The notes beneath the pieces are model-generated. The model did no database searches. It saw only the letters and a program-made list of their open reading frames with translations, and was not told the origin of the DNA. The translations under genes and the position numbers were made by a program. Positions 19,651 to 30,472 of a stretch of 64,000 bases of DNA are shown here, piece by piece. Location of the stretch: assembly GCA_030848705.1 (NCBI GenBank), contig CM061238.1, positions 32,208,655 to 32,272,654 on the forward strand, in the 5' to 3' direction. Position 1 is the stretch's first letter, and each line of letters opens with the position of its first letter. The stretch comes from Heracleum sosnowskyi. Lineage: Eukaryota; Streptophyta; Magnoliopsida; Apiales; Apiaceae.

Positions 19651-22600
19651 TTTGGTTTTATTGTGTGCAGGGAGACAAAAGGAATCTTTGGTACTTGGAT
19701 AATGGTTGTTCAAGACACATGACTGGTGATTCTACCCTGCTCACAGAGTTTCAGGAAAGAGCTGGCCCTTGTATTGCTTTTGGAGATGACAGCAAAGGCT
19801 ACACAAAGGGATATGGCTTGATTTTAAAAGAGAATGTCATCATAGATGAGGTTGCATTGGTGGATGGTCTTAAGCACAACTTGCTTAGTATCAGCCAACT
19901 TTGTGACAAAGGATTTTTAGTTACTTTTTCTAAAGAAGCCTGTGTTGTTTCTAAAGGAGGAAACAACAATGTGGTAATGACTGGATTCAGAAGAGGGAAT
20001 GTGTACATTGCTGACTTTAGTAGCACAAGTCCAGACACCATCACTTGTCTTTTCAGCAAAGCAAGCAAGGATGAAAGTTGGCTATGGCACAAGAAATTAT
20101 CTCATCTGAATTTCAAGGTTATGAATGATTTGGTGAGGAAGGATCTTGCTAGAGGAATTCCACAGGTGGAGTTTTCCAAGGATGGTTTGTGTGATGCCTG
20201 TCAAAAAGGGAAACAAAAGAAGGCATCATTCAAAAGCAAGACAGAGTCATCAATTGTCCATCAGCTTGAGTTACTTCATATGGATTTGTTTGGCCCTGTA
20301 AATGTCATGTCTATTTCAAAGAAGAAATACTGTCTTGTGATTGTTGATGATTTTTCTAGATTTACATGGACTTTCTTTTTGCACTCCAAAGATGAGGCAA
20401 GTGAAATCATTATCAATCACATTAAGATGGTAAACAATCATCCTGACTTGAAAGTAAGAAGGATTAGGAGTGACAATGGGACAGAATTCAAGAATTCAGG
20501 CATGAAGGTGTTCTGTGAAGAAAATGGTATTTTGCATGAGTTTTCAGCAGCAAGGACACCACAGCAAAATGGTGTAGTTGAAAGGAAAAACAGAACACTT
20601 ATTGAAGCTGCCAGGACAATGCTAGATGAATCAAAGTTACCAACTTATTTTTGGGCCGAGGCAGTTAACACAGCTTGCTTCACTCAGAATATTTCTTTGA
20701 TTAATCAGGCCAAGGGAATGACCCCTTATCAACTACTCAAAAGAAAGAAGCCACTATTGGATTTTCTTCATGTCTTTGGATGCAAGTGCTTTGTTCTGAG
20801 AAATCAAGCTGAGCATTTGGGGAAATTTGAAGCAAAGGCAGATGAAGCAATATTTGTGGGGTATGCAGCAGGGAAAGCTTACAGAGTCTATAATCTCAGA
20901 ACCAACATTGTTATGGAATCTGTACATGTTGTTTTTGATGATCTCAAAATTCAAGGTCTCTGTGATGAAGGTTTCCATGAAAGTCTCTCTTTTGAGAATG
21001 AGGAAGGAGATCGAATGAATCATGTTAAGGCTACTGAGAAACAGCCTAAAGTTGTTGTAACTAGCACAGATGAAAGCAGCAGTGAAGATGAAGTTGCTGC
21101 ATTAAGATTGAAAAGAATAGCTGCTAGTAGACCAAATGGTCATTTCGTTGATAGTCATGATGGTGGTTTCGTTGACAGTCAAAATGAGCGTTTCGTTGAC
21201 AGCCAAAATGGTCATACCGTTGACAGTCATAGAAATGCTTCTAGAAGTGATCATTTAGGGACAACAAACTCAGGGGGAGTTTCTCAAGGACAAATATCCA
21301 ATCAAGGCAATCATGATCATGAAGCTACCTCTTCAAGAGCAAATCTACCTCCCTCAAGAAAATGGACTAAAGATCATCCCTTTGAACTTATTATAGGTGA
21401 TGTTTCTTCAAAAGTCCAAACTAGAAGAGCAACTCAGGAAGAATGTCTATATAGCAGCTTTCTGTCTCAAGATGAGCCAAAGAAAGTTGAGGATGCACTT
21501 CTAGATCCAGATTGGGTTTTAGCTATGCAAGAAGAGCTAAACCAATTTGAAAGGAACAAAGTTTGGAAGCTGGTGCCCAAGCCTAAGGACAGGAGTGTCA
21601 TAGGCACAAAATGGGTGTTCAGAAACAAGATGGATGAAAATGGCATAGTCACAAGGAACAAAGCAAGACTAGTTGCAAAAGGCTATTCACAGGAAGAAGG
21701 AATTGATTTTGATGAAACATTTGCTCATGTTGCAAGACTAGAAGCAATAAGGATTTTCCTAGCCTATGCAGCCCATGCCAATTTCAAAGTCTATCAAATG
21801 GATGTAAAGAGTGCTTTTCTGAATGGGGAATTGGAAGAGGAGGTGTATGTAAGTCAACCTCCTGGTTTTGAAGATGATGATTTTCCAGAATATGTATACT
21901 TCCTCCTCAAAGCACTCTATGGTTTGAAACAAGCACCTAGAGCCTGGTATGACACACTTTCACAGTTTCTTCTTGAGAATCACTTCACTAGAGGTACTGT
22001 AGATAAAACTCTTTTTCACAGGGTTGTGAATGGCTCTACTATACTTGTTCAAATTTATGTAGATGACATAATCTTTGGGTCTACAGATGTGAAACTTTGT
22101 CAAAAGTTTGCCAAGCTTATGCAAAGTAAATACGAAATGAGCATGATGGGAGAATTAACTTACTTTCTTGGTCTTCAAGTGAAGCAAGTTAATGAAGGCA
22201 TTTTCATTAGTCAAACAAAATATATTCATGACCTATTAAAGAAATTTAACTTAATGGAATGCTCTCCTGCCAAAACTCCCATGCCCACTGCCACCAAACT
22301 TGAATTGAATACTAAGGAAAAATCTGTGGACATTTCAAGTTACAGAGGCATGGTAGGCTCACTTTTGTATTTAACAGCTAGTAGACCTGATATTATGTTT
22401 GCTACATGTTTATGTGCTAGATTTCAGGCTGATCCTAAGGAATCCCATTTAGTTGCTATTAAAAGGATTTTCAGATATCTCAAAGGAACACCAAACCTTG
22501 GCATTTGGTATCCTAGAGAATCTGGTTTTGAACTAATTGGTTATTCAGATGCAGATTATGCAGGATGTAAAATTGACAGGAAAAGCACAACAGGCACCTG

Positions 22601-23000
22601 TCAATTCTTAGGAAACAAGCTTGTGTCATGGTTCAGCAAGAAACAAAAATCAGTTTCCACCTCCACAGCTGAGGCTGAGTATATTGCAGCTGGAAGTTGC
22701 CGTGCACAGATTTTATGGATGAAAAATCAACTACTTGATTATGGATTAAGAGTTGAGAAAATTCCTATTTTCTGTGACAACACTAGTGCCATTGCCATTA
22801 CTGAGAATCCAGTGCAGCATTCAAGAACCAAGCACATTGACATCAAGTACCATTTCATTAGAGAACATGTTATGAATGGTACTGTGGAATTACATTTTGT
22901 TCCAAGTGAACAACAACTTGCAGACATCTTTACCAAGCCACTTGATGAATCAACATTCTCAAGATTAGTAAGTGAGCTAGGTATGCTAAATTTCTCTTAA
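19629..23000 (+). CDS. Element B pol: protease, integrase, reverse transcriptase, RNase H
   Basis: This is open over 1123 codons, with no ATG before the protease. It overlaps the gag end by about 40 bp in the -1 frame, with an acceptor-like TTGTGTGCAG at 19661-19670. The protease active site reads WYLDNGCSRHMTG: Asp is present but the usual Ser of DSG is Asn. The integrase has WHKKLSHL and CDACQKGK, and its core residues in DLFGPVN, RSDNGTEF and VVERKNR. The RT has YVDDIIFGST, and a FAHVARLEAIR where FAPVAR is usual. RNase H has GYSDADYAGCK and STSTAEAEYIAAGS. Between integrase and RT, four 24-bp repeats encode FVDSQNGH-like units that each contain the B motif. The frame is intact but those two substitutions may impair it. 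Confidence 0.93.
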   Translation: MGTKINLIWFYCVQGDKRNLWYLDNGCSRHMTGDSTLLTEFQERAGPCIAFGDDSKGYTKGYGLILKENVIIDEVALVDGLKHNLLSISQLCDKGFLVTFSKEACVVSKGGNNNVVMTGFRRGNVYIADFSSTSPDTITCLFSKASKDESWLWHKKLSHLNFKVMNDLVRKDLARGIPQVEFSKDGLCDACQKGKQKKASFKSKTESSIVHQLELLHMDLFGPVNVMSISKKKYCLVIVDDFSRFTWTFFLHSKDEASEIIINHIKMVNNHPDLKVRRIRSDNGTEFKNSGMKVFCEENGILHEFSAARTPQQNGVVERKNRTLIEAARTMLDESKLPTYFWAEAVNTACFTQNISLINQAKGMTPYQLLKRKKPLLDFLHVFGCKCFVLRNQAEHLGKFEAKADEAIFVGYAAGKAYRVYNLRTNIVMESVHVVFDDLKIQGLCDEGFHESLSFENEEGDRMNHVKATEKQPKVVVTSTDESSSEDEVAALRLKRIAASRPNGHFVDSHDGGFVDSQNERFVDSQNGHTVDSHRNASRSDHLGTTNSGGVSQGQISNQGNHDHEATSSRANLPPSRKWTKDHPFELIIGDVSSKVQTRRATQEECLYSSFLSQDEPKKVEDALLDPDWVLAMQEELNQFERNKVWKLVPKPKDRSVIGTKWVFRNKMDENGIVTRNKARLVAKGYSQEEGIDFDETFAHVARLEAIRIFLAYAAHANFKVYQMDVKSAFLNGELEEEVYVSQPPGFEDDDFPEYVYFLLKALYGLKQAPRAWYDTLSQFLLENHFTRGTVDKTLFHRVVNGSTILVQIYVDDIIFGSTDVKLCQKFAKLMQSKYEMSMMGELTYFLGLQVKQVNEGIFISQTKYIHDLLKKFNLMECSPAKTPMPTATKLELNTKEKSVDISSYRGMVGSLLYLTASRPDIMFATCLCARFQADPKESHLVAIKRIFRYLKGTPNLGIWYPRESGFELIGYSDADYAGCKIDRKSTTGTCQFLGNKLVSWFSKKQKSVSTSTAEAEYIAAGSCRAQILWMKNQLLDYGLRVEKIPIFCDNTSAIAITENPVQHSRTKHIDIKYHFIREHVMNGTVELHFVPSEQQLADIFTKPLDESTFSRLVSELGMLNFS
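21143..21231 (+). repeat. 24-bp tandem repeat inside pol B built on the TTTCGTTGA motif
   Basis: CGTTGA recurs four times at exactly 24-bp intervals between about 21147 and 21225, giving an in-frame eight-residue repeat (FVDSQNGH-like). The variable linker between integrase and RT tolerates this. The motif is the reverse complement of the LTR array sites. Confidence 0.85.
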
Positions 23001-23543
23001 TTATTTTTGAGATATTTGCAAGTTACAATGCAGCCAGAAATTTGCTATGTTTTTCTGTGAATTAATTTTCTCAGGAAAAAGTAAAATTTTGTCTAAGTCA
23101 AAATAACTATGCCAACGAAACAAACCATTTCGTTGACAATCTTAGCATCTTTCTGGGTGTTTCGTTGATAGCTCTTTTATATCAATGAAACACAGCTTTA
23201 TCAACGAAACAGACGGGACTTTAAACGCCCAATTCTGATTCGTTGATTTAGCACTTTTAATCTGAACCGTTGAAAACTGACACGTCTTTTACCACGATCT
23301 ATGCATACACCCCTGTAAGTATAAATCATGGTAATACTTTAGAAGTAACGGTTATATTTTTAAGCCAATCCAGTAATTTACATTTATTATTGGACTCATT
23401 TTCTGAGAATTTTTGGGGGAGTATTTAAGGAATTCTATTTTCTTTAATTTCTTTTTACCTGCTCTCAAAAATTCCAAAGGCTTTTCTCTCTCTCTTTTTC
23501 TCTCTAACAAGCAATTCAGTTCGAAGCTTTTTCTCACTCAACA
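23001..23543 (+). promoter_or_regulatory. Spacer between pol and third ORF of element B, possible internal promoter
   Basis: No ORF lies here. Several copies of the B motif, in both orientations, fall between 23112 and 23275. A TATA-like TATAAAT lies at 23320-23326 and a pyrimidine-rich patch (CTCTCTCTC runs) at 23484-23510, shortly before the third ORF start at 23544. Plant core promoters often have this pattern, so the third ORF may be transcribed separately; this is inference. Confidence 0.4.
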
Positions 23544-26500
23544 ATGGCACCCATAGTCAAGCTTATGTCTGCTGGAGGGTTCATCTATGAGAAGAACAAC
23601 TCCATCCCTTTTGTTGCAAAGGAAAACCCGAACAGACTCTTCTTCAAAATGATGGATTTCATGAAGAATTGCAAGTTGAGCTATGCAATGTTCCACTCTA
23701 CACCACTCTACAATGAAATAATAGAGGAGATTTAGACCTCATGTGAGTATAGTGGAACAAACTGCACTCTGCAATTCACTCTCCAAGGTAATGAGTACAT
23801 AGTTAATTCTGATGTATTGCAAGCATGTTTACATCTTCCTGAAAATAACTGTGATGCTTTGCCTACAATCACTGAAATGGTTAACATGCTAAATTCAATA
23901 AACTACTCATTAGCTACTGATAATTTGGGCAGGATAATTAGGAGAGGTTTGGTTAGGGAATATAGTTATTTAGCTGATGCATTTATCAAGGTCTTTTCTG
24001 GAAAGATTAGTAATTTTGATGCATTAACTAATTCCATGTTAATTCTCTTTACCATGCTCCTAACTGATAGATATTATAACTTTAGCACCCAACTTATGTA
24101 TGAAATTGGTGCTAAGTTGGGTGATAAGGCAAATAGGAAGAAAAATATCTATTATGCTAGATTTCTGATGATGTTGGCTAACCATGTTAGTCCAGCACCA
24201 TTGGTTATCTCTAACCCTGTGTCTAGGTTTGATTGCTTTGTGCAAGAGAAGAGAGTATTGACAGACATACTGAGGCTGAACCACAATGGTGATGTTCCAG
24301 TGGTGTATCTTCCAATAATTGAGGTAACTACTGCTATCCCTTCTAGTGTAGCTGTTACTTCAACTGTATCACCCAGTCCTGTTGCTGTGGAGTCTGTAGT
24401 TGTGACCCAACAGGCTCCTGCCCCAGCAACAAAACCAAAATCAAAGAAATCCTCCAAGCCAACCTCAGGTGCTTCCCAAAAGGCACCTGTTGTAAAATCC
24501 ACTACACAACCTAAGGGGAGTGCTGTAGGTGCTGTGAGAGGTGAGGGAAGGGGTGAACATAAAAGAAACCCTAAGGATAAGGAAGGAAAGATGAGTGAAA
24601 TCCAGCCAAGCCCCATTGTGTCTTCCCAACAAGGCACAATGAGTAATATGGATTTAAGCACAAGTCTAATTGCATCCTCCCAAAAGGATGTAATTATTGA
24701 AACAAGCTCTCCTCCAAGAGCACACTCCAAGAGGGTAAGGGACACTTCAAGCCCACAGTCTACTATTTCCCAATACCAAAGGAGAGTGAAGCAAAAATCC
24801 CAGGTTTCACAGGGTGTACACACACTGGAAGCAACACTTCCAGTTTCTCAAATTCAGTTTGATGTAACCCCTATCATTACTCTGGGGTTACAGTCCCATT
24901 CTTTAAATATAAATCTTGAACCAACTCCTCAAAATTCACCAACTCAATCATTAGATGTGGATATGATCCATTCATCTATCCCTGATTCTCCAACTCTTTT
25001 CTTGGAGAAGCCCCACTCTGACATTGGTGACCATCACTTGTTAAGTGATTTGTTGGGCCACCAATCATCCTTTTCTGAAGTTACAAGAGGATCTGTGGAA
25101 CAATCTCTTAAATCAATCACCACAGATTCTACTGTAATTTCACTTTCCCAAAGTGCTTTCTTGACTTCATCAACGAAACAGTCTCTTTCGTTGGCAAGTG
25201 TTTCTCCATCAACGGTATCCATACCGTTGACAGTTCAAACTACCATACCGTTGATAGTTCATTCTGCACCTTTAATTGAAAATCAAGTTGTTTCCACAAC
25301 TAGTGCAGATGATCTAGTGGTAGCTGAGACACTTCTAGGATTGAGAGGGAGTGAAACTGAGAGGCTGGCTTGCAGCCAGGCAAAAGGAGAGGTTGAGAGT
25401 GAGAGGCTGACTATTTCTTCCAGTCAGGCAAAAGGAGAGGCTGAGGGTTCCACCTTAGTAGGTGAAGGTGAGGGTGTGAGAGGTGTGAGCCATGGGGAGC
25501 CCATGATGCAAGAAAATAGAGGAGAGAGAGAGAAGGGACTACAGGAGCAATAAGGGATGAAGCAGCCATTGCAAGTGAGTTAATGGAGGTCAGTGAGGGA
25601 GAAAGGGAACCTACTTTCCAAGAGCATTATCAACAAACTCTGGATAGTATTTCCCTGGATCCTGAGACCTTTACTCATCCTGTGCCAGCCTATCAAATTA
25701 TGGCTCAGCAGGGCAATGTGGAGGCAGAAAGGTCACTAAACCTAATTCATACAACTGCATCAATGCAAAGAGCAAAGGATGCCTTGACCAATCTACCTCC
25801 AGGAGCTGCAGCAAGTGGAGACTTTGACTTTTCTGATGATGAGGACAGCTATGGTGACAATCTACAGGTGGCCACTACTTCACAGACTGGGACTTCTGTG
25901 GTGCCTCCTAGACCACACTGGCTTTCTCAGGATATGCATGGAAGATTAACTCTAGATGCTGCTATCTCAAGGCAGTACAATGAGGCATATCTAGCTCATG
26001 AGTCTGCAAATGCAAGGGACAAGAAATTCTACAAGGCCATCATGGATTCTCTGGAAATCCAAAGGCTACAGATGCTACAGACAAGGATTGAAGCTACAGA
26101 AATCAAGGATTCCATTAGCAACCTCAAGGATGCTAATAACAGGAGGCTAGATGAAAAGCTTCCTCTTCTCACTGTGTCCAAGATGACCAGGTTTTTCTCT
26201 AAGGAACCTGAAGTGGCTACCTCCTTGAAAACTCTCTCTTCTAGAGTGGACAAGGTGGAAGCTACTTTATCTCAGATGCAAAAGGAACATGAGAAGCAAA
26301 CACAACCATTGGCCCAACTAGTGGCAGCTCAAGGACTCCCAGTCATCTCTTTTGATGATAACAAAAAGGGGGAGAAATCTAAGGAGCTAGACATTCAAAT
26401 CACAAAGGTTATGGTCCCAGCCATTTCCTTGCCAAATGAGCCACTAGCAATGGGGGAGCTTGGAAAGAAGCAAAAGGATGGTATTGACCTAATACAGGAA

Positions 26501-28000
26501 GCTTCTATGAGGATGAGACTTGCAGAACAAATTAAAGACCATTGGTCCAACATAGAAGCAAGGGTCAAGAAAATTGCTGGAACTACAAAGGACTCAAATC
26601 CATCAACGGATCAACCATCAACGAATGCCATGGTTCTAGTGTCAACGGAATGGGAGCCACAGACCAATTCTTTCTATCAAATAGAGCCCCTTCTACATGG
26701 AGTCACTCAAGGTCCAAGGAAAGAAAAAGGACAAACTTCATGCATTAGGGATGTGGAACAAGCTACACTCCAGAGAAGCTTATCTCCCAAGTCCCCTGCT
26801 AAACCAAAGGGCAAAAATATAGCAAGGACTTTCTATCCTGCACCATATCCAGATGAGCTCAAGCTTCTTGGTCTTCTTATCACAAAAAGCAAGGAAAGCA
26901 ATGATCCTGAGATAAGGAAGCAAAGGGCAATTGTCTACAGGAATGGACAAGAAATCTGTGTTTGGGCTGGTCACCCAAACTTTGCTGAAGCTAAAGCTGA
27001 AGAATCAGAAAGAGCAGCAATGCAAGCACTTGCAGTTGCTCAATCCCTTGATGAAGAAGAAAGACAGCTAGAACAAAAAGCAAGAGAGGAAAGGAGTGCA
27101 AAGAAGAGCACAAGGCAACCAAAGGCAAGAGCTAGGAGAAACATAGCCTTTGAGAATGATGACTCTCAGAGCATTGCATCAGACTCTTCTGTACCAATTG
27201 CACCTCCAACAATTCCTGATCCAGTTTCAGAGGTAAAGTTAGCCTGTGATCCTAATCATCCTGTAAATTTCCATGATCAGCCAATTGAGCCAAAGGGAGA
27301 GCCAATTGAGTTTGATGAGGCCAACTTTCCAAAATTCCTCTTTGAAATGGATCCAAAGAAGAAATCTAAGCAAAGGGCTACCAAGGCTAAGCCAATTCTG
27401 GTAAGGAGACCACAAGCTGAGAAACCCCCTACCAACCCAGAAGACTTCATCTACATTGCTGATATCAGGGAGGAGTCTGACATTCATATCAATCTTGATG
27501 ACCTGGTTGAAGTGAGAGGAATAGCAGCTTCTTACAAACTACCAGAGAGATTGGTATTTGTCTACAAGGGTGGGAGAGAACAGATTTGGCCTCTACACAG
27601 AATTCTGGGAGAAGACTATCAGACACTGCTATCTGTGTTTAAATGTTTGAAGAAAGATTTTGGTTTTACCAAAACAGCCAAGTCTGAGGTTGTCTCCAAG
27701 ATTTGCCAAATCAAAGCTAGCTGGAACAAGCCTGGTGCACTTCCCAGAGTATTGAAGGTCCCTCAAACAGGAAAGATAATTCATCTCCAACCTTTTTGGA
27801 TGATGGAATTCAGAGATAAGGACAACTGTAGAAGATTCTTCAGAATAGAAGACCAACTGGAGAAGGCATCCAATGAAACTTTAAGGTTAATGCAATCCAA
27901 GTTGGGGAATCAAGATGAAGAAGAGAAGATTTTCTACAGAAGACTTCAAGCTCAAATTGAAGAGAACAATGCAAGAAAAGGGAAGAAAACAAGACCATAG
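23544..28000 (+). pseudogene. Element B third ORF (SIRE 'env-like' position), broken by one stop and one frameshift
   Basis: The reading frame starts MAPIVKLMSAGGFIYEKNN at 23544. A TAG at 23733-23735 sits where context suggests Trp, and the same frame then runs to TAA at 25551-25553. At about 25545 the coding register moves to another frame, open to 28000 (from 25583 in the second piece). Together it is about 1480 codons. The order mirrors element A: a globular N-terminal domain (residues 1 to about 260), a long Ser/Thr/Pro-rich middle with a basic patch (KPKSKKSSKP), acidic and coiled-coil stretches, and a C-terminal domain around VFVYKGGREQIWPLHRILG (27546 on). No membrane segment or signal peptide is visible. 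B-motif copies lie at 25170-25255 and 26599-26650. Function unknown. Confidence 0.85.
25209..25230. repeat. Perfect inverted repeat of the B motif inside the third ORF
   Basis: TCAACGGTAT, two bases, then ATACCGTTGA: ten-base arms pair perfectly. Further single sites lie at about 25170, 25188 and, 24 bp on, at 25247-25254. Confidence 0.85.
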
Positions 28001-28206
28001 AGGCAAAGATGAAAAATCTGCTCAGTCTAGAGGAGCAACTCTGTGCACGTGTTTTGTAAGATTTTCTACTTTGCATTTCAATTAAATTCAATGAAGCTCA
28101 ATGCAATTTCTACTTTTATCATGTGTAAATATGCCTGAGTGTTTTTGTTATCATCAAGGCTCTTGATTTATGGCTGTTATTCTATCAGTCATAAATTGGG
28201 GGAGAT
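28001..28206 (+). other. Element B 3' leader and polypurine tract
   Basis: There is no ORF of note. The tract TTGGGGGAGAT at 28196-28206 primes second-strand synthesis and abuts the 3' LTR. Confidence 0.85.
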
Positions 28207-29221
28207 TGTTAGGAATATGATGTTCTTGATGATAATTATAAAAACACTTAGTAGATTTTGTATTAAGTCATTTTGTAACTGTCAACGAAATGGCATGCTT
28301 TGCAGCATTCCGTTGACAGGAAGCTCATCAACGAAATGAGTGTTGTAGCAATTGCATTGTACAATACTTCACAATATGATAGGCATTTTGTTGTATGTAT
28401 TAGATAGGTTTTCTAAGTCATGTTGACTAAGTACTAGATAGGCAAAATAGGTTGGTTAATTGTAGATATATTATGCCTTGTAATTTTGCCTAAGTGAAGA
28501 CATGTCAACGGTATGAAGATTACTCTATCAACGGTATGGAGTTTACTCATCAACGAAACGAGGGAAACACCATCAACGAAATGAAGAATAAAGCTATCAA
28601 CGAAACACATCTCCATGCTATCAACGAATCATTATTGCTTTTCTGTCTAATTGACAAAGTGATAGTGACAGTTTTCTGACAGATCAAAAAGGAGATGTGG
28701 AAGTGTACTTTGCATTGGAAACCATTAAAATGGTCATGGGGAATAAGGAAACATCCCAGTTTCCAATTGGGCTCTTGGGAGTGATCATAATAAGCATGAA
28801 GACAAAAACAAGGATCTCCAAGGACCACTGGACAAAGGGATGAAAAGCAAACTATTGGCGGTTACTCATTGTACTTTTAGTGTAGCCAAAAATAGGGTTG
28901 TAAACTTGGGTTTATATAACCAAGTGTAGCAGTTACTTTAAGTAAGAAGAGAAGAAAAACAAAGTTTGTATTAGCTATCTTTGAGAGCATACTTCTCTTG
29001 TAACTGAGCAGCTGTGTACTTTTGTAACACAGAATATTTCCGCAATAAAAATCACTTCAGTTGGATCATCAAACAATCCAACTGAAATTATTAAGTGCTT
29101 GTGATTTTTATTTTATAAGTTCAGTTTTAATTTGTAAGTTGTTTTAATTTAAAGAAATATCAAAATTGTATTCACCCCCCCCCCCCCTTCTACAATTCTG
29201 TTAGGTCATTTGGGATTAACA
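28207..29221 (+). repeat. Element B 3' LTR
   Basis: This is 1015 bp, nearly identical to 16081-17093, and has the same inverted motif pair (28279-28319) and phased array (from 28505). The extra length is in the poly-C run near 29175-29187. Confidence 0.94.
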
Positions 29222-29226
29222 ATAAG
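29222..29226. repeat. Target-site duplication of element B (ATAAG), right copy
   Basis: This matches 16076-16080. Confidence 0.92.
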
Positions 29227-30472
29227 CATGAATTCTATATCTCTAAGTATGTGACTTAGAAATGAGATTATATGAGTAGTGTTTATAATCCTAAAAGATC
29301 CCTAGTCGAGTATTGTTATTTGAGGACAATAATAATGCATTAAGACTAGTATGTTTGTTGACTGATGACCACATCTCATTGGTCATAAGTATGGTGATAC
29401 TAAAGTCAAAGACATAAGTGCATGTTAGCAGAACATGGCACTGGATAGACCCACCGTGTGAATTCTTCATGGTAAATATTATCAGGTGTCATAAGCAATT
29501 CTCACAATGATAATGGTGTAATGATCCTTAGACTTGAAATCATTATATTTCTATATAAGAATTAATATACTTTGATTCTACTCAAAGTTACCTTTGACCG
29601 GGTAATGATAAAGGTGGACATTGGGTATATTATGAATCATATGAGAAATATGAATGATAGATATAGGATTTAACCCTCCTATTTTAGGAGTGATATTATT
29701 GGCCTCTTGATTGAGTGAGACTATGAAATGCATGGCCATGCTCAAATTGTGATTTGTTTAATAGTCTACTCATCGATCAAGTAAACCGGGATTAAATGTT
29801 GAAGAGGATGACATAAACCATGCCTCGAGTTTAATCTATAATATAAGGTTAAAAGGATTATATTACATGGAACATTATTCATTAAAGGTTTAATTGGATC
29901 ACCAATTATTATTATTACTTGGGTAGCAATGATGTATTACTAGATGCCGCTCATTGTTTATAATTTTATTATGAGATATTAAAATTATTGCCAACGTAAT
30001 AATAACCTAAAGGGTTACACATAAAGAACGTTTTAAACGGAGCATTAATTAAATTTCGAATTTAATTGAATTATTATTATTATTGAATTATTGGATTAAT
30101 TAAGTAGGACTTGATTAATTATATAATAATTCGAATATAATAAATAATACTACTAATAATCAGATTGGGTTTTGGAAGCCCAATCAGATTAGGTATAGGC
30201 CCAGAATTCTCTCCATATAAATACATTAAGATGTATTATTTTAGGGTTAAGAAATTGAAAAAACGTTTTTCTTAAAAAAAACCCTAGCTGCTCTACATCA
30301 AAGAGAGGCTAGAGAGAGAGAGAGAGAGTTCCGAGGGCAGTTCTTGGCTAGTACCAACTCCGGTGATCGTTGGACGATCGGGCGTTCGTGTGGACTAATT
30401 AGAGACGTGTATCGCAAGGCGGGACACGTGGTGATCATATCAAAGGACCTCCATTAGTCAGGCGTTCGTAAA
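29227..30472 (+). repeat. Element C 3' LTR, middle segment
   Basis: This is the continuation of the C LTR between B and D, with no coding capacity. A TATA box (TATAAATA) at 30216-30223, a G-box-like CACGTG near 30426 and a GA microsatellite at about 30311-30328 suggest that the transcription start and R/U5 parts lie here. It is cut at 30472 by element D. Confidence 0.8.
30468..30472. repeat. Target-site duplication of element D (GTAAA), left copy
   Basis: GTAAA precedes TGTAACAGCC and recurs at 43987-43991. Confidence 0.92.

Larger units (their letters stand above)
16081..29221 (+). mobile_element. Element B: SIRE/Maximus-type Ty1/copia retrotransposon
   Basis: B is 13,141 bp with LTRs of 1013 and 1015 bp (TGTTAGGAAT ... 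TTAACA), an ATAAG duplication, PBS, gag, pol, a long third ORF and polypurine tract. It lies inside the 3' LTR of C. The LTRs differ by about four substitutions and the length of a poly-C tract, so the insertion is recent, yet gag and the third ORF carry stops and a frameshift. It is related in layout to A but clearly a different family, with different LTRs, third ORF and dispersed motif. Confidence 0.95.

Noticed and set aside
23733..23735. TAG in the B third ORF as a programmed readthrough stop
   Set aside because: SIRE readthrough is known between pol and the third ORF, not inside it. Here TAG sits within the N-terminal domain where Trp fits, so a point mutation is simpler.
24152..24823. 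223-codon minus-strand ORF opposite the B third ORF
   Set aside because: It mirrors the Ser/Thr/Pro-rich coding strand and has no independent support.
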